Positions 1 to 7,982 of a stretch of 64,000 nt of DNA are shown here, piece after piece. The notes beneath the pieces were generated by a model, which was not told where the DNA came from, did no database searches, and was given only the letters and a program-made list of their open reading frames with translations. How positions within the stretch are numbered: the first letter of the stretch is position 1; every line of letters starts with the position of its first letter. A program made the translations under genes and the position numbers. Source of the DNA: an uncultured Dechloromonas sp. (GTDB lineage: Bacteria; Pseudomonadota; Gammaproteobacteria; Burkholderiales; Rhodocyclaceae); assembly GCF_945957265.1 (NCBI RefSeq), contig NZ_CAMFKO010000003.1, positions 115,693 to 179,692 on the forward strand, read 5' to 3'.

Positions 1-225
1 ACTCCGCCATGCATTGGGTCGCTTCAATGCAACCCAGGCGTCTGCAAACAAGCGGTGATTACCCGAACTCACGCCCCGGTCTGGCGCAAAATTCTCGACC
101 AGAACCGTGAACTGGCCGCAACCCCCCGTATGGCTCACGCAAAAGAACTTTTACTCGCTTCAGTGCAAGCTGCGGAGCAAGTTTTGGCACAGCTCGGTCA
201 GATGGCCGAAACGGAGCAATCATGA
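1..225 (+). CDS. C-terminus of tyrosine-recombinase-like protein (GinC-like), partial
   Basis: Frame 1 is open from the first base to a TGA at 223-225, giving 74 residues. The visible part has a Cys-containing segment (CNPGVCKQAVITRTHAPVW) followed by a helical, Ala/Leu/Gln-rich tail, and no catalytic Arg/His/Tyr core is in view. The stop overlaps the start of the next gene (ATGA), so the two are translationally coupled. In GInt elements the third integrase (GinC) precedes a small helix-loop-helix protein (GinD) in just this way, and the call rests largely on that context. The catalytic domain lies left of the window, so the family is inferred rather than shown. Confidence 0.55.
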   Translation, partial: TPPCIGSLQCNPGVCKQAVITRTHAPVWRKILDQNRELAATPRMAHAKELLLASVQAAEQVLAQLGQMAETEQS

Positions 226-713
226 CAAATTCCGCTATCCCGGCTGCACTCCAAGAGAAAAACGAACAGGAATTTGTCGAAGTAACCCGGCGAATCCAGG
301 ATGCCTTGGCCCGAATTGAAAGTGACCCAAAACTGAAACCCACCCAGGATGTTTTAGCCAAGTTGGCCGATTGCAGTCGAGGCACCTTGAATAATCGGAA
401 GTGGCCATTGGACCAACTCCGGAAAATCAAAGGTGCGCGTAAAGCACCTTTAAATGTGACTATCGAAGAAACAGCTTCCGGTGCCAAGGAAGAATCTCGT
501 ATCGAGCGCTACAAACAGCAGCTGTGCGACAGCAGGGATGAAGTGCTTCTCTGGAAAACACGGTTCGACGTTGCAGCCCAGCAGCTGGCTCAAGCGCAGG
601 AGCTAATCCGCATTCTCCAAGCAAGAGCGACTGCGTTCGAGCAAGAAATAACTTCCCTGAAAAAAGCTTCCAGCGCAAAGGTTGTCCAAATGTCCTCGAA
701 ACAGCCACAATAG
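222..713 (+). CDS. Small HTH/coiled-coil recombination accessory protein (GinD-like)
   Basis: 163 aa. Residues about 40-75 (DVLAKLADCSRGTLNNR) look like a helix-turn-helix resembling small transposon and phage regulators. Residues about 90-155 are rich in heptad-like Glu/Gln/Leu/Arg and should form a coiled coil. The start overlaps the stop of the upstream recombinase by 4 bp. In GInts a small putative helix-loop-helix protein (GinD) is the last gene of the recombination operon and is required for integration and excision. TnpC of Tn554 occupies a similar position. The size, fold and position fit such a role here, but the sequence alone does not prove it. The next gene is the island's own thyA, 78 bp downstream. 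Confidence 0.6.
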   Translation: MTNSAIPAALQEKNEQEFVEVTRRIQDALARIESDPKLKPTQDVLAKLADCSRGTLNNRKWPLDQLRKIKGARKAPLNVTIEETASGAKEESRIERYKQQLCDSRDEVLLWKTRFDVAAQQLAQAQELIRILQARATAFEQEITSLKKASSAKVVQMSSKQPQ

Positions 714-760
714 CTAACTTTATGCGTAGGGTTACGCTAGCCACAGCGCCGAGCTATACC

Positions 761-780
761 TAGTACCAATCTCGGTACTA
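761..780 (+). promoter_or_regulatory. Perfect 7-bp inverted repeat just upstream of island thyA
   Basis: TAGTACC at 761-767 and GGTACTA at 774-780 are exact inverted arms around a 6-base loop. They end 11 bp before the ATG at 792, with an AAAGGAA ribosome-binding site directly after the second arm. The repeat could be an operator or an mRNA hairpin that affects translation of thyA. No T-run follows, so it is unlikely to be an intrinsic terminator for the recombination genes. Confidence 0.5.
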
Positions 781-791
781 AAGGAAAGAAC

Positions 792-1784
792 ATGAAACAG
801 TATCTCAACCTCGTTCAGGACATTTTTAACAACGGCGACTGGCAAAACAACCGCACCGGCATTCGCACCCTGAGCATTCCCGGTGCAATGATGAAATTTG
901 ACCTCCAGGAAGGTTTTCCGGCAGTTACCACCAAAAAACTGGCCTTCAAGTCCGCAGTCGGCGAACTGGTTGGTTTTCTGAGGGGTTACCGTAGCGCAGC
1001 TGACTTTCGTGGCCTGGGCTGCAAAGTCTGGGACCAAAATGCCAATGAGAACGCCCAATGGCTGGCCAGCCCCTATAGACTCCAGATGGACGACCTAGGA
1101 CCGGTGTACGGCGTTCAATGGCGCGAGTGGCCTGCGTATAAGCTGCTTGACCAGAGCCAACCGCAGGGGGCCGCTCAGCTTGCAGATGCACTTGCCAACG
1201 GCTACAAGCAGGTTGGCGTAGTCGAGGATGTAGGTGAGCACGGCACGACAACGAGCGTGCTACTTTACAAGGCGATAGACCAACTACGGCAGTGCCTAGA
1301 TACCATCATGAGTGACCCGGGTAGCCGTCGAATCCTCTTCCATGGCTGGAACTGGGCTCAGCTTGAGGAGATGGCGCTCCCGCCATGCCATTTGCTGTAT
1401 CAGTTTTTGGTCAACGCGGCAAAACGTGAAATCTCGCTATGCCTCTACATCCGTAGCAACGATGTAGGGCTCGGAACACCGTTCAATTTGACGGAAGGTG
1501 CCGCCCTACTTCATCTGGTTGGCCGCTTGACTGGGTATACCCCGCGTTGGTTCACCTACTTCATCGGAGATGCTCACATCTACGAAAGTCACGTAGAGAT
1601 GCTTCAAGAGCAGTTGAAGCGTGAGCCCTTCGAGGCACCCAAGCTGGTTTTGTCAGACCGTATTCCTGACTACGCGGTGACAAGAAAGTACGAACCTGAA
1701 TGGCTGGAAAAAGTTGAGCCGAGTGATTTTTGGCTCGAAGGGTATCAGCACCATCCGCCACTCACGGCGCCTATGGCAGTCTGA
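792..1784 (+). CDS. thyA: Island-borne thymidylate synthase, complete
   Basis: 330 aa. It should convert dUMP plus methylene-tetrahydrofolate to dTMP. Family landmarks are all present: the [10 protein letters not shown] phosphate-binding/Trp-Asn segment, the catalytic Cys199 in PPCH, the [12 protein letters not shown] loop (usually RSxDxFLGxPFN), DAHIYESH, and a C-terminal end in Ala-Val (APMAV). It is longer than the usual 264-aa bacterial enzyme because of extra sequence around residues 105-165. It is only moderately similar to the host ThyA remnant at 27561, so it is not a recent duplication. A good ribosome-binding site (AAAGGAA) and its own terminator make it a self-contained unit beside the recombination genes. 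Since the island interrupts host thyA, this copy probably supplies the cell's dTMP synthesis. Confidence 0.93.
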   Translation: MKQYLNLVQDIFNNGDWQNNRTGIRTLSIPGAMMKFDLQEGFPAVTTKKLAFKSAVGELVGFLRGYRSAADFRGLGCKVWDQNANENAQWLASPYRLQMDDLGPVYGVQWREWPAYKLLDQSQPQGAAQLADALANGYKQVGVVEDVGEHGTTTSVLLYKAIDQLRQCLDTIMSDPGSRRILFHGWNWAQLEEMALPPCHLLYQFLVNAAKREISLCLYIRSNDVGLGTPFNLTEGAALLHLVGRLTGYTPRWFTYFIGDAHIYESHVEMLQEQLKREPFEAPKLVLSDRIPDYAVTRKYEPEWLEKVEPSDFWLEGYQHHPPLTAPMAV

Positions 1785-1794
1785 TTGTTATCTC

Positions 1795-1820
1795 AAACGG
1801 GGCTTCGGCCCCGTTTTTTC
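1795..1820 (+). terminator. Intrinsic terminator of island thyA
   Basis: Stem ACGGGGC / GCCCCGT with a TTCG tetraloop, followed by a run of six Ts, 13 bp after the thyA stop codon. Confidence 0.9.
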
Positions 1821-1894
1821 TGGTCGAGCACTGTGTCGAAATAGCCGTACCTCAAGCAAATTCACTACACCTATTTTATGCCCAAGAAATACAA

Positions 1895-1939
1895 TAAGCA
1901 CTTGTGCTTTCAGTGGATTGCATGAGGTCTAAGTGCTTA
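1895..1939 (+). promoter_or_regulatory. Inverted repeats upstream of hhe (candidate operator)
   Basis: TAAGCACTT (1895-1903) and AAGTGCTTA (1931-1939) are a perfect 9-bp inverted pair about 27 bp apart. A second, tighter palindrome AAGCAC-TT-GTGCTT overlaps the left arm (896-909 of this kilobase). The right arm ends 17 bp before the preferred hhe start. Such repeats are typical of operators. No regulator gene is adjacent, so the binding protein is unknown. Confidence 0.45.
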
Positions 1940-1956
1940 AAACCAAGGGATATGAG

Positions 1957-4900
1957 ATGGCGACCGAAGTGCTGAACGAACAAGAAGAAAAGGCGAAAAC
2001 GGAATCGCCCATGGTAGACCTAAAGGTAATTGTGGACCCCACAACCGGGTACGCTGCAATTCAAAACAATATTCCAGTTGTTCGCTCTCTCATCGTTAAG
2101 AACAACAGCGAAGAGGCGCTGAACTCCCTTGCTGTCCTGGTTTCCTGCACCCCAGAATTCGCACAAGGCGCCCGCTTTCACTTTGAGCAACTTGCTCCGG
2201 GAGAGTCTCGAACAATCTCCCCAGTCGACCTTCAGCCTGACCATACTTACCTCATCAAGCTCGACGAAGCCGAGAAAGCCTCTATTCGAATAAAAGCTGT
2301 AGCAGACGGTAAAACGCTGTCTGAACTCAATCATTCCATTGAGGTGCTTGCGTACGACCAATGGGCCGGAACTCGTAGCCTGCCCGAGTTGCTTGCAGCC
2401 TTCAGCATGCCGAACTCGGTCGTGGTCGACCGCTTGCTTGGCAAAGCATCTGCGCTTCTGCGTAAGAGCGACGCAGGGCTGTCGCTTGATGGCTATCAAT
2501 CCAAGAACCGTGAGCGGGTCTGGAAACAGGTTTCGGCCATTTACAGTGCGCTTCTGGCCGAGGGCCTGCACTACTCAAATCCGCCTGCCTCATTTGGCTC
2601 AGATGGCCAGAAGATTAGAACGCCAGAACGAATATTCGATGGCCGGGTGGCAACCTGCCTCGACCTGGCGATGCTCTTTGCCTCCTGCTTTGAGCAAGCA
2701 GGGCTGCACCCAGTTGTTCTCTTCAAAGAAGGCCACGCATGGATTGGAGTATGGCTGATTGAAACGAGTTTTCCGACGTCAGTCGTTGATGACGTGATGG
2801 CCGTGAGAAAACGGGTCAAATCCGGTGAATTCCTGACACTTGAGACGACAGGCACCGCCTCAGACCAGAAGCCGTCTCTCCGCTGGGCATGTTCAACAGG
2901 GGACGCGTACCTCAACGAAGAGGAGAAATTCCACTACGCCATCGACATTCGTCGCGCTCGCGAGCTTCAGATTCGAGCGCTTCCCTCTCGCTCGACGGCG
3001 CAAGAGCCAACTGTCGTAATTGCAGAAGAGGCACCTCCTTCCATTGAGGATATGCCGGCACTACCGCCGCTGGACCCGGAGCTATTGCCCCCAACTGAGG
3101 TTTCCACCCCAGATACCCCAGAAGGCCGCCTGGCCAAATGGAAGAGCAAGCTACTCGACCTCACTCTGCGCAATCGGTTGCTGAACTTCAAGCCTAGCAA
3201 GAGCAACCTCAAGGTCATTTCCCACGACCTAGGTGCATTGGAAGACAGGCTTTCAGATGGGCGTGAGTTTAGAGTCAAAGCTGCACCGCAAATCATGGAC
3301 GGCACTGACCCTCGTGCTGCGGCTGTCTTCAAAGGACGGACCGGACAAACGGCTATGTTGGCGTTTGCTGAAGACGCGCTCGCCAAAAACGAACTGGTCG
3401 TCGATGTTCCAGAGGACAAGCTCGACGACCGACTGACCGAGATTTTCCGGGCAGCCGAAACCGGCAAGGAAGAAGGCGGGGTCAATACGCTCTTCCTGGT
3501 CTTTGGCCTACTGCAGTGGCGGGAAGACAAAAATTCCGAAGCCAATCACCTCGCCCCGATTCTGCTCATTCCCGTGACTATTACCCGTCAGTCGGTGAGA
3601 ACGGGCTTCCGGCTCACCCGGCACGATGATGAGGCGCTGGTAAATCCCACCCTGCTTCAAAAACTGGCCAACGACTTCCAGCTCAAGATGCCGTCATTCG
3701 AGGCTCTGCCCACGGACGACAAAGGCCTGGACGTAGAGAAAATCTTCCAAACGTTCCGGCTGGCCGTCACTGAACTGCCAGGCTGGGAAGTGAAGGAACA
3801 GGTGCATCTGGGCATTTTCTCCTTCACGAAGTACCTGATGTGGAAGGACCTGCAAGACCGCCAGAAACAGCTTCAGGAAAATGCTGTCGTTGCTCACCTT
3901 ATCAACAATCCGGGCAAGGCCTTCAGCGAGGCTGACCCAGAATTTGCAGCGGATACGCTGGATGAGCGTTTCGCTCCACAACAGCTGTATACCCCGATGC
4001 TGTCGGACTCGTCGCAGCTGCGTGCTATTTGCGTGGCGGACTCGGGAAGTAATCTGGTCTTGGAAGGCCCCCCGGGAACTGGTAAGAGCCAGACCATCAC
4101 CAACCTGATTTGCCACTTGTTGGCGACCGGCAAAACGGTGCTCTTCGTGTCCGAGAAAATGGCGGCGCTTGAGGTCGTCCATCGACGGTTGAACTCCATC
4201 GGGCTTGGGCCGTTTTGCCTCGAATTGCACTCAGCGAAAGCCAAGAAGTCTGAAGTGCTCACTCAGTTGGGCAAGGCCTTGGATGCCGGCAATGCCAGAA
4301 CAGTGAAGGATTGGGAGTTAGAGGCTGAACGCCTCGCTGGCTTACGCGGTGAATTGAACACTTTGGTTGGCGCGCTTCACAAAACCCATCCAAACGACCT
4401 GTCCATCTACGATGCGATTGGGACGTGCATCAAACACACCCACTGGAAACCTGCTGCCCTGGATTGGACCGACCCTAACCAGCATAGCCGGAAGGACCTC
4501 GATAGCCTGCGCACTCTGTGCCGACAAATGGCAGCCCTCGCTGGTCAGCTTCACGACCTCAGCGCCCATCCGCTCATGGCTATTAAGCGGACGGCCTGGA
4601 CGCCCACTTGGGAGCAAGAATTGCTCGATGCCGCCCATAGCCTTTCAGCAGCAGCATCCACGACTCAAGAACTGATTGCGCCATTTCTCCATTTGTTGGG
4701 AAGACCAGAAACTGGCTCATCGTGGTCCGAACTGGCGGCGTTGGACCGCCTTGCCGATGTATTGTTGAAAGCGCCAAATGTTCCGGTCGGAGTTGCCCGA
4801 GCGGCAACCGATGAGATTGCTCGAAATCGGCTGAAGATGCTCCGCCATCATGGCCTGCAGCGCGAGGCCGCCTGGAAAACCTTTGAGGGCTCCTACAGGG

Positions 4901-7884
4901 AAGAAGTGGCGAACCTGAGCGGCCAAGAACTCGAAATACAGTGGGGTGAGGCCAACAGTAGTTGGTGGCCCAAGAGTTGGCTTGCCAAACGGGCGTGCCT
5001 GAAGCGCTTCGGGCTATACCGGATTGACCAAAAAACACCTGGTGAGAGCGAAGCTAATGACCTGATTGCGACCCTCCGCAAGCTTAACGACGAAGACAAG
5101 GCCCTATCAGCCATGGGAGCGGAGGCAACTGCGCTTCTCCAGGATGAGTTCAACGCTCACAAGACGGATTGGAATGCTGTTGATGCCCATGAAAAATGGG
5201 CTAAGGAATATTCCGACGCCCTGGCCCAACTGGCGGCTGGCGACATTGCCCTCCACGGCGCCTTGTTGAGCAAACTCTTGCCCTACGTGACTGAGAATCG
5301 GTCGATGCTTCGGGCTGACGGTGTTTTGGGAGGGGCCTTGGTTCGCTATCGCGATGCCCAGCGGCAACTGGTCAGCGAGGCGCATCATGTCTCAGAGCTG
5401 AGTGGAGCCAAAGACTCGCTTATCGAAGAGCCCCATGCTGCGGGAGCGATTCAGCGCCTGCTCGCACAACTACAGGGATGGCAACATGCGGCCCACCAAA
5501 TCCAACCCTGGTGCCTCTGGCAAAACAACCGGGAAAAGGTCATCAGCGCCGGCCTGCCGGGCATTGTTCGCTCCCTTGAAGCGGGCGAGGTTGCGCTGGC
5601 GGATGTTGCCGAGTTCTTCGAATATACCTATCAAAGCTGGTGGGTCCGGAGAGCGATGGACAGGGAGCCAGTGCTTTGCGCATTCTCCAGCGCTGACCAC
5701 GAACGCAAGATTGCCGAGTTCAAGGAATCTGACGAGCGCTTCCAGAAGCTGAGTCAGCAGTATGCCGTTGCAAAGCTGTCGGGCCAGATTCCCTCCAGCA
5801 CTGCGTTGGCCCCTGGCGCCGACTCGGAAATGGGTAAGCTTCGTCGGGAACTGACAAAACAACGAAACCACACGCCAATACGGCAACTGATTAAGAATCT
5901 ACCAACGCTGTTATCGAAGCTGAAGCCTTGCCTGTTGATGTCCCCCTTGTCGGTTGCACAGTACCTTGAAGCGGGGCACCAGCAGTTCGATGTGGTCATC
6001 TTCGATGAGGCCTCACAAATCCCGGTTTGGGATGCCGTTGGTGCAATTGCACGCGGCAAGCAACTGGTTTGTGTTGGTGACCCCAAGCAGCTTCCTCCAA
6101 CCAATTTCTTCAATCGTGTCGATGAGGATGACGCGAACCTTGGCGAGGATGAGGTACAAGACCTCGAAAGCATTCTGGACGAATGTTTGAGCATCGGCCT
6201 TCCCAAACTCGGCTTGGATTGGCACTACCGTAGCCGGCACGAGAGCCTCATTACCTTTAGCAATGCAACTTACTACGATAACCGGCTGGTTACGTTCCCG
6301 TCCCCGGTGACGGAAGATACGGCCGTTCGCCTAGAGCGGGTGACGGGTGTGTATGACCGAGGCGGTTCGCGGACCAACCGCGCCGAAGCCGAAGCAATTG
6401 TGGCCGCCATCGAAAAACACTACCTCTCGCCCGAGGGAAAGAAGCAGTCTCTCGGCGTGGTGACTTTCAACCAAGCCCAGCAAGGCCTGATTGAAAACCT
6501 GCTGGATGCCCGTCGCCGGGCCTCGACCAAGCTCGACCAGGCCATCGCCGAAAGCACCCTTGAGCCGCTGTTCGTCAAGAATCTGGAGAACGTCCAAGGC
6601 GACGAACGGGACATCATTTACTTCTCAATTACGTATGGCCCGGATGCAGCAGGTAAGGTGGCCTTGAATTTCGGCCCGCTAAACCTTGAGGGCGGGCATC
6701 GCCGGCTGAACGTCGCCGTATCGCGTGCAAGACAGGGCGTTGTTATCTTCAGCACCCTGATGCCAGAGCAGATTGACCTTTCACGGGTTCGGGCTGCCGG
6801 GGTTCGGGACCTCAAAAATTACCTCGATTTCGCAATTCGAGGACCGCGCGCGCTCATCGAGCAAATCAATCCGACTGGGCTGGAGCCGGATAGCCCATTT
6901 GAAAAGCAGGTTATCAATCAGTTGCGAGAGAAGGGCTGGACGGTCCATTCCCAAGTCGGGGTATCGGGTTACCGCATCGACATTGGCGTTGTGGACCCAC
7001 GTGCTCCTGGCCGCTATTTATTGGGTATTGAGTGTGACGGGGCGACCTATCATTCGGCTGCCACTGCTCGCGACCGCGACCGGCTACGCCACCTCATTCT
7101 GCAAGGGCTTGGTTGGGAGTTGCACAGGATTTGGTCTACTGATTGGTGGCGGAATCCAAGCGAGCCGATGCAGAAAATTCTGGCCAGACTGGAACATCTG
7201 GTGACCGTTGCGCCCTCTGAAGAGGAAGCTCCCGAGGAACCCAAAATTGAAAGTGCGGAGACCTCCGAGGAGGCTCTTGAGGTCGCAGCATACGCAAAGA
7301 TGGTTCAACCAGAGCCCGTCCCGGAACAAAAGCTTCCGGCATACCGCAGTACCGAAATTTCCGGAGGCCACCCGGACCATTTTTATGACCCGGCATCTCG
7401 GAAGATTCTAGCTGGGCAGCTTTCACAAGTAATTAACGCCGAAGGACCTATTGCCGATTCTGCGCTGTTCCGGAAGGTCGCTCGCGCTTGGGGCCTAGCT
7501 CGAACTGGAAGGCGTATTGAAGAACTGCTGCGGTCTCTTTTGCCTGCCATGGCAGTTAGAACCATGGAAGGGGAAACCACCTTCTATTGGCCCGAGCTTT
7601 CACAGCCCACGCAATGGCAAGAATTCCGACTAGCGGATGACGCCGAGGACAGCAAGCGGCAATTAGGTGAAATCTGCCTTGAAGAACTCGCCAATTTGGC
7701 GGTTTTTATTCTCTCGGAGCACGGGGCAACCAGCATCAGCGAATTGGCTAGGACCATTTGCCGTCTTCAGCGAATTGCTCGTACCTCAGCAGATGCGGAG
7801 GCGCGAATTATCCGAGCCCTAGAAGCTGGACGGGCCAAAGAAATGGTAAGAATGAGCGAGGGGTCCGTCAGCCTCATCAGATAA
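1957..7884 (+). CDS. hhe: Hhe-type anti-phage defence protein (DUF4011-helicase-Vsr-DUF3320)
   Basis: 1975 aa from the ATG at 1957, chosen because AAGGGA lies at proper spacing (a GTG at 1933 is also in frame). Domains in order: an N-terminal region with a transglutaminase-like Cys...His patch (CLDLAMLF ... EGHAWIGVW, about 235-265); a DUF4011 segment (RLAKWKSKLLDLTLRNRLLNF, about 390); Walker A GPPGTGKS near 703; Walker B and later SF1 motifs from about 1350 (FDEASQIPVWD, GDPKQLPP, YRSRHE, QGDERD, AVSRAR); a Vsr/DUF559-type nuclease fold with YRIDIGV ... GIECDG near 1670-1695; and a C-terminal DUF3320. This architecture matches the single-gene Hhe system reported as anti-phage. It probably unwinds and cuts foreign DNA. 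It converges on the RloC-like gene. Confidence 0.85.
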   Translation: MATEVLNEQEEKAKTESPMVDLKVIVDPTTGYAAIQNNIPVVRSLIVKNNSEEALNSLAVLVSCTPEFAQGARFHFEQLAPGESRTISPVDLQPDHTYLIKLDEAEKASIRIKAVADGKTLSELNHSIEVLAYDQWAGTRSLPELLAAFSMPNSVVVDRLLGKASALLRKSDAGLSLDGYQSKNRERVWKQVSAIYSALLAEGLHYSNPPASFGSDGQKIRTPERIFDGRVATCLDLAMLFASCFEQAGLHPVVLFKEGHAWIGVWLIETSFPTSVVDDVMAVRKRVKSGEFLTLETTGTASDQKPSLRWACSTGDAYLNEEEKFHYAIDIRRARELQIRALPSRSTAQEPTVVIAEEAPPSIEDMPALPPLDPELLPPTEVSTPDTPEGRLAKWKSKLLDLTLRNRLLNFKPSKSNLKVISHDLGALEDRLSDGREFRVKAAPQIMDGTDPRAAAVFKGRTGQTAMLAFAEDALAKNELVVDVPEDKLDDRLTEIFRAAETGKEEGGVNTLFLVFGLLQWREDKNSEANHLAPILLIPVTITRQSVRTGFRLTRHDDEALVNPTLLQKLANDFQLKMPSFEALPTDDKGLDVEKIFQTFRLAVTELPGWEVKEQVHLGIFSFTKYLMWKDLQDRQKQLQENAVVAHLINNPGKAFSEADPEFAADTLDERFAPQQLYTPMLSDSSQLRAICVADSGSNLVLEGPPGTGKSQTITNLICHLLATGKTVLFVSEKMAALEVVHRRLNSIGLGPFCLELHSAKAKKSEVLTQLGKALDAGNARTVKDWELEAERLAGLRGELNTLVGALHKTHPNDLSIYDAIGTCIKHTHWKPAALDWTDPNQHSRKDLDSLRTLCRQMAALAGQLHDLSAHPLMAIKRTAWTPTWEQELLDAAHSLSAAASTTQELIAPFLHLLGRPETGSSWSELAALDRLADVLLKAPNVPVGVARAATDEIARNRLKMLRHHGLQREAAWKTFEGSYREEVANLSGQELEIQWGEANSSWWPKSWLAKRACLKRFGLYRIDQKTPGESEANDLIATLRKLNDEDKALSAMGAEATALLQDEFNAHKTDWNAVDAHEKWAKEYSDALAQLAAGDIALHGALLSKLLPYVTENRSMLRADGVLGGALVRYRDAQRQLVSEAHHVSELSGAKDSLIEEPHAAGAIQRLLAQLQGWQHAAHQIQPWCLWQNNREKVISAGLPGIVRSLEAGEVALADVAEFFEYTYQSWWVRRAMDREPVLCAFSSADHERKIAEFKESDERFQKLSQQYAVAKLSGQIPSSTALAPGADSEMGKLRRELTKQRNHTPIRQLIKNLPTLLSKLKPCLLMSPLSVAQYLEAGHQQFDVVIFDEASQIPVWDAVGAIARGKQLVCVGDPKQLPPTNFFNRVDEDDANLGEDEVQDLESILDECLSIGLPKLGLDWHYRSRHESLITFSNATYYDNRLVTFPSPVTEDTAVRLERVTGVYDRGGSRTNRAEAEAIVAAIEKHYLSPEGKKQSLGVVTFNQAQQGLIENLLDARRRASTKLDQAIAESTLEPLFVKNLENVQGDERDIIYFSITYGPDAAGKVALNFGPLNLEGGHRRLNVAVSRARQGVVIFSTLMPEQIDLSRVRAAGVRDLKNYLDFAIRGPRALIEQINPTGLEPDSPFEKQVINQLREKGWTVHSQVGVSGYRIDIGVVDPRAPGRYLLGIECDGATYHSAATARDRDRLRHLILQGLGWELHRIWSTDWWRNPSEPMQKILARLEHLVTVAPSEEEAPEEPKIESAETSEEALEVAAYAKMVQPEPVPEQKLPAYRSTEISGGHPDHFYDPASRKILAGQLSQVINAEGPIADSALFRKVARAWGLARTGRRIEELLRSLLPAMAVRTMEGETTFYWPELSQPTQWQEFRLADDAEDSKRQLGEICLEELANLAVFILSEHGATSISELARTICRLQRIARTSADAEARIIRALEAGRAKEMVRMSEGSVSLIR

Positions 7885-7982
7885 CTCTGCTCAGAACGAA
7901 GGCCAAGGAGCCTCTGCGTTCGCAGCAACCTCAAGTCAGGCAACTTTTAGCGCAGCCCTGGCCTGGTCCTCCGCTACGCTAT

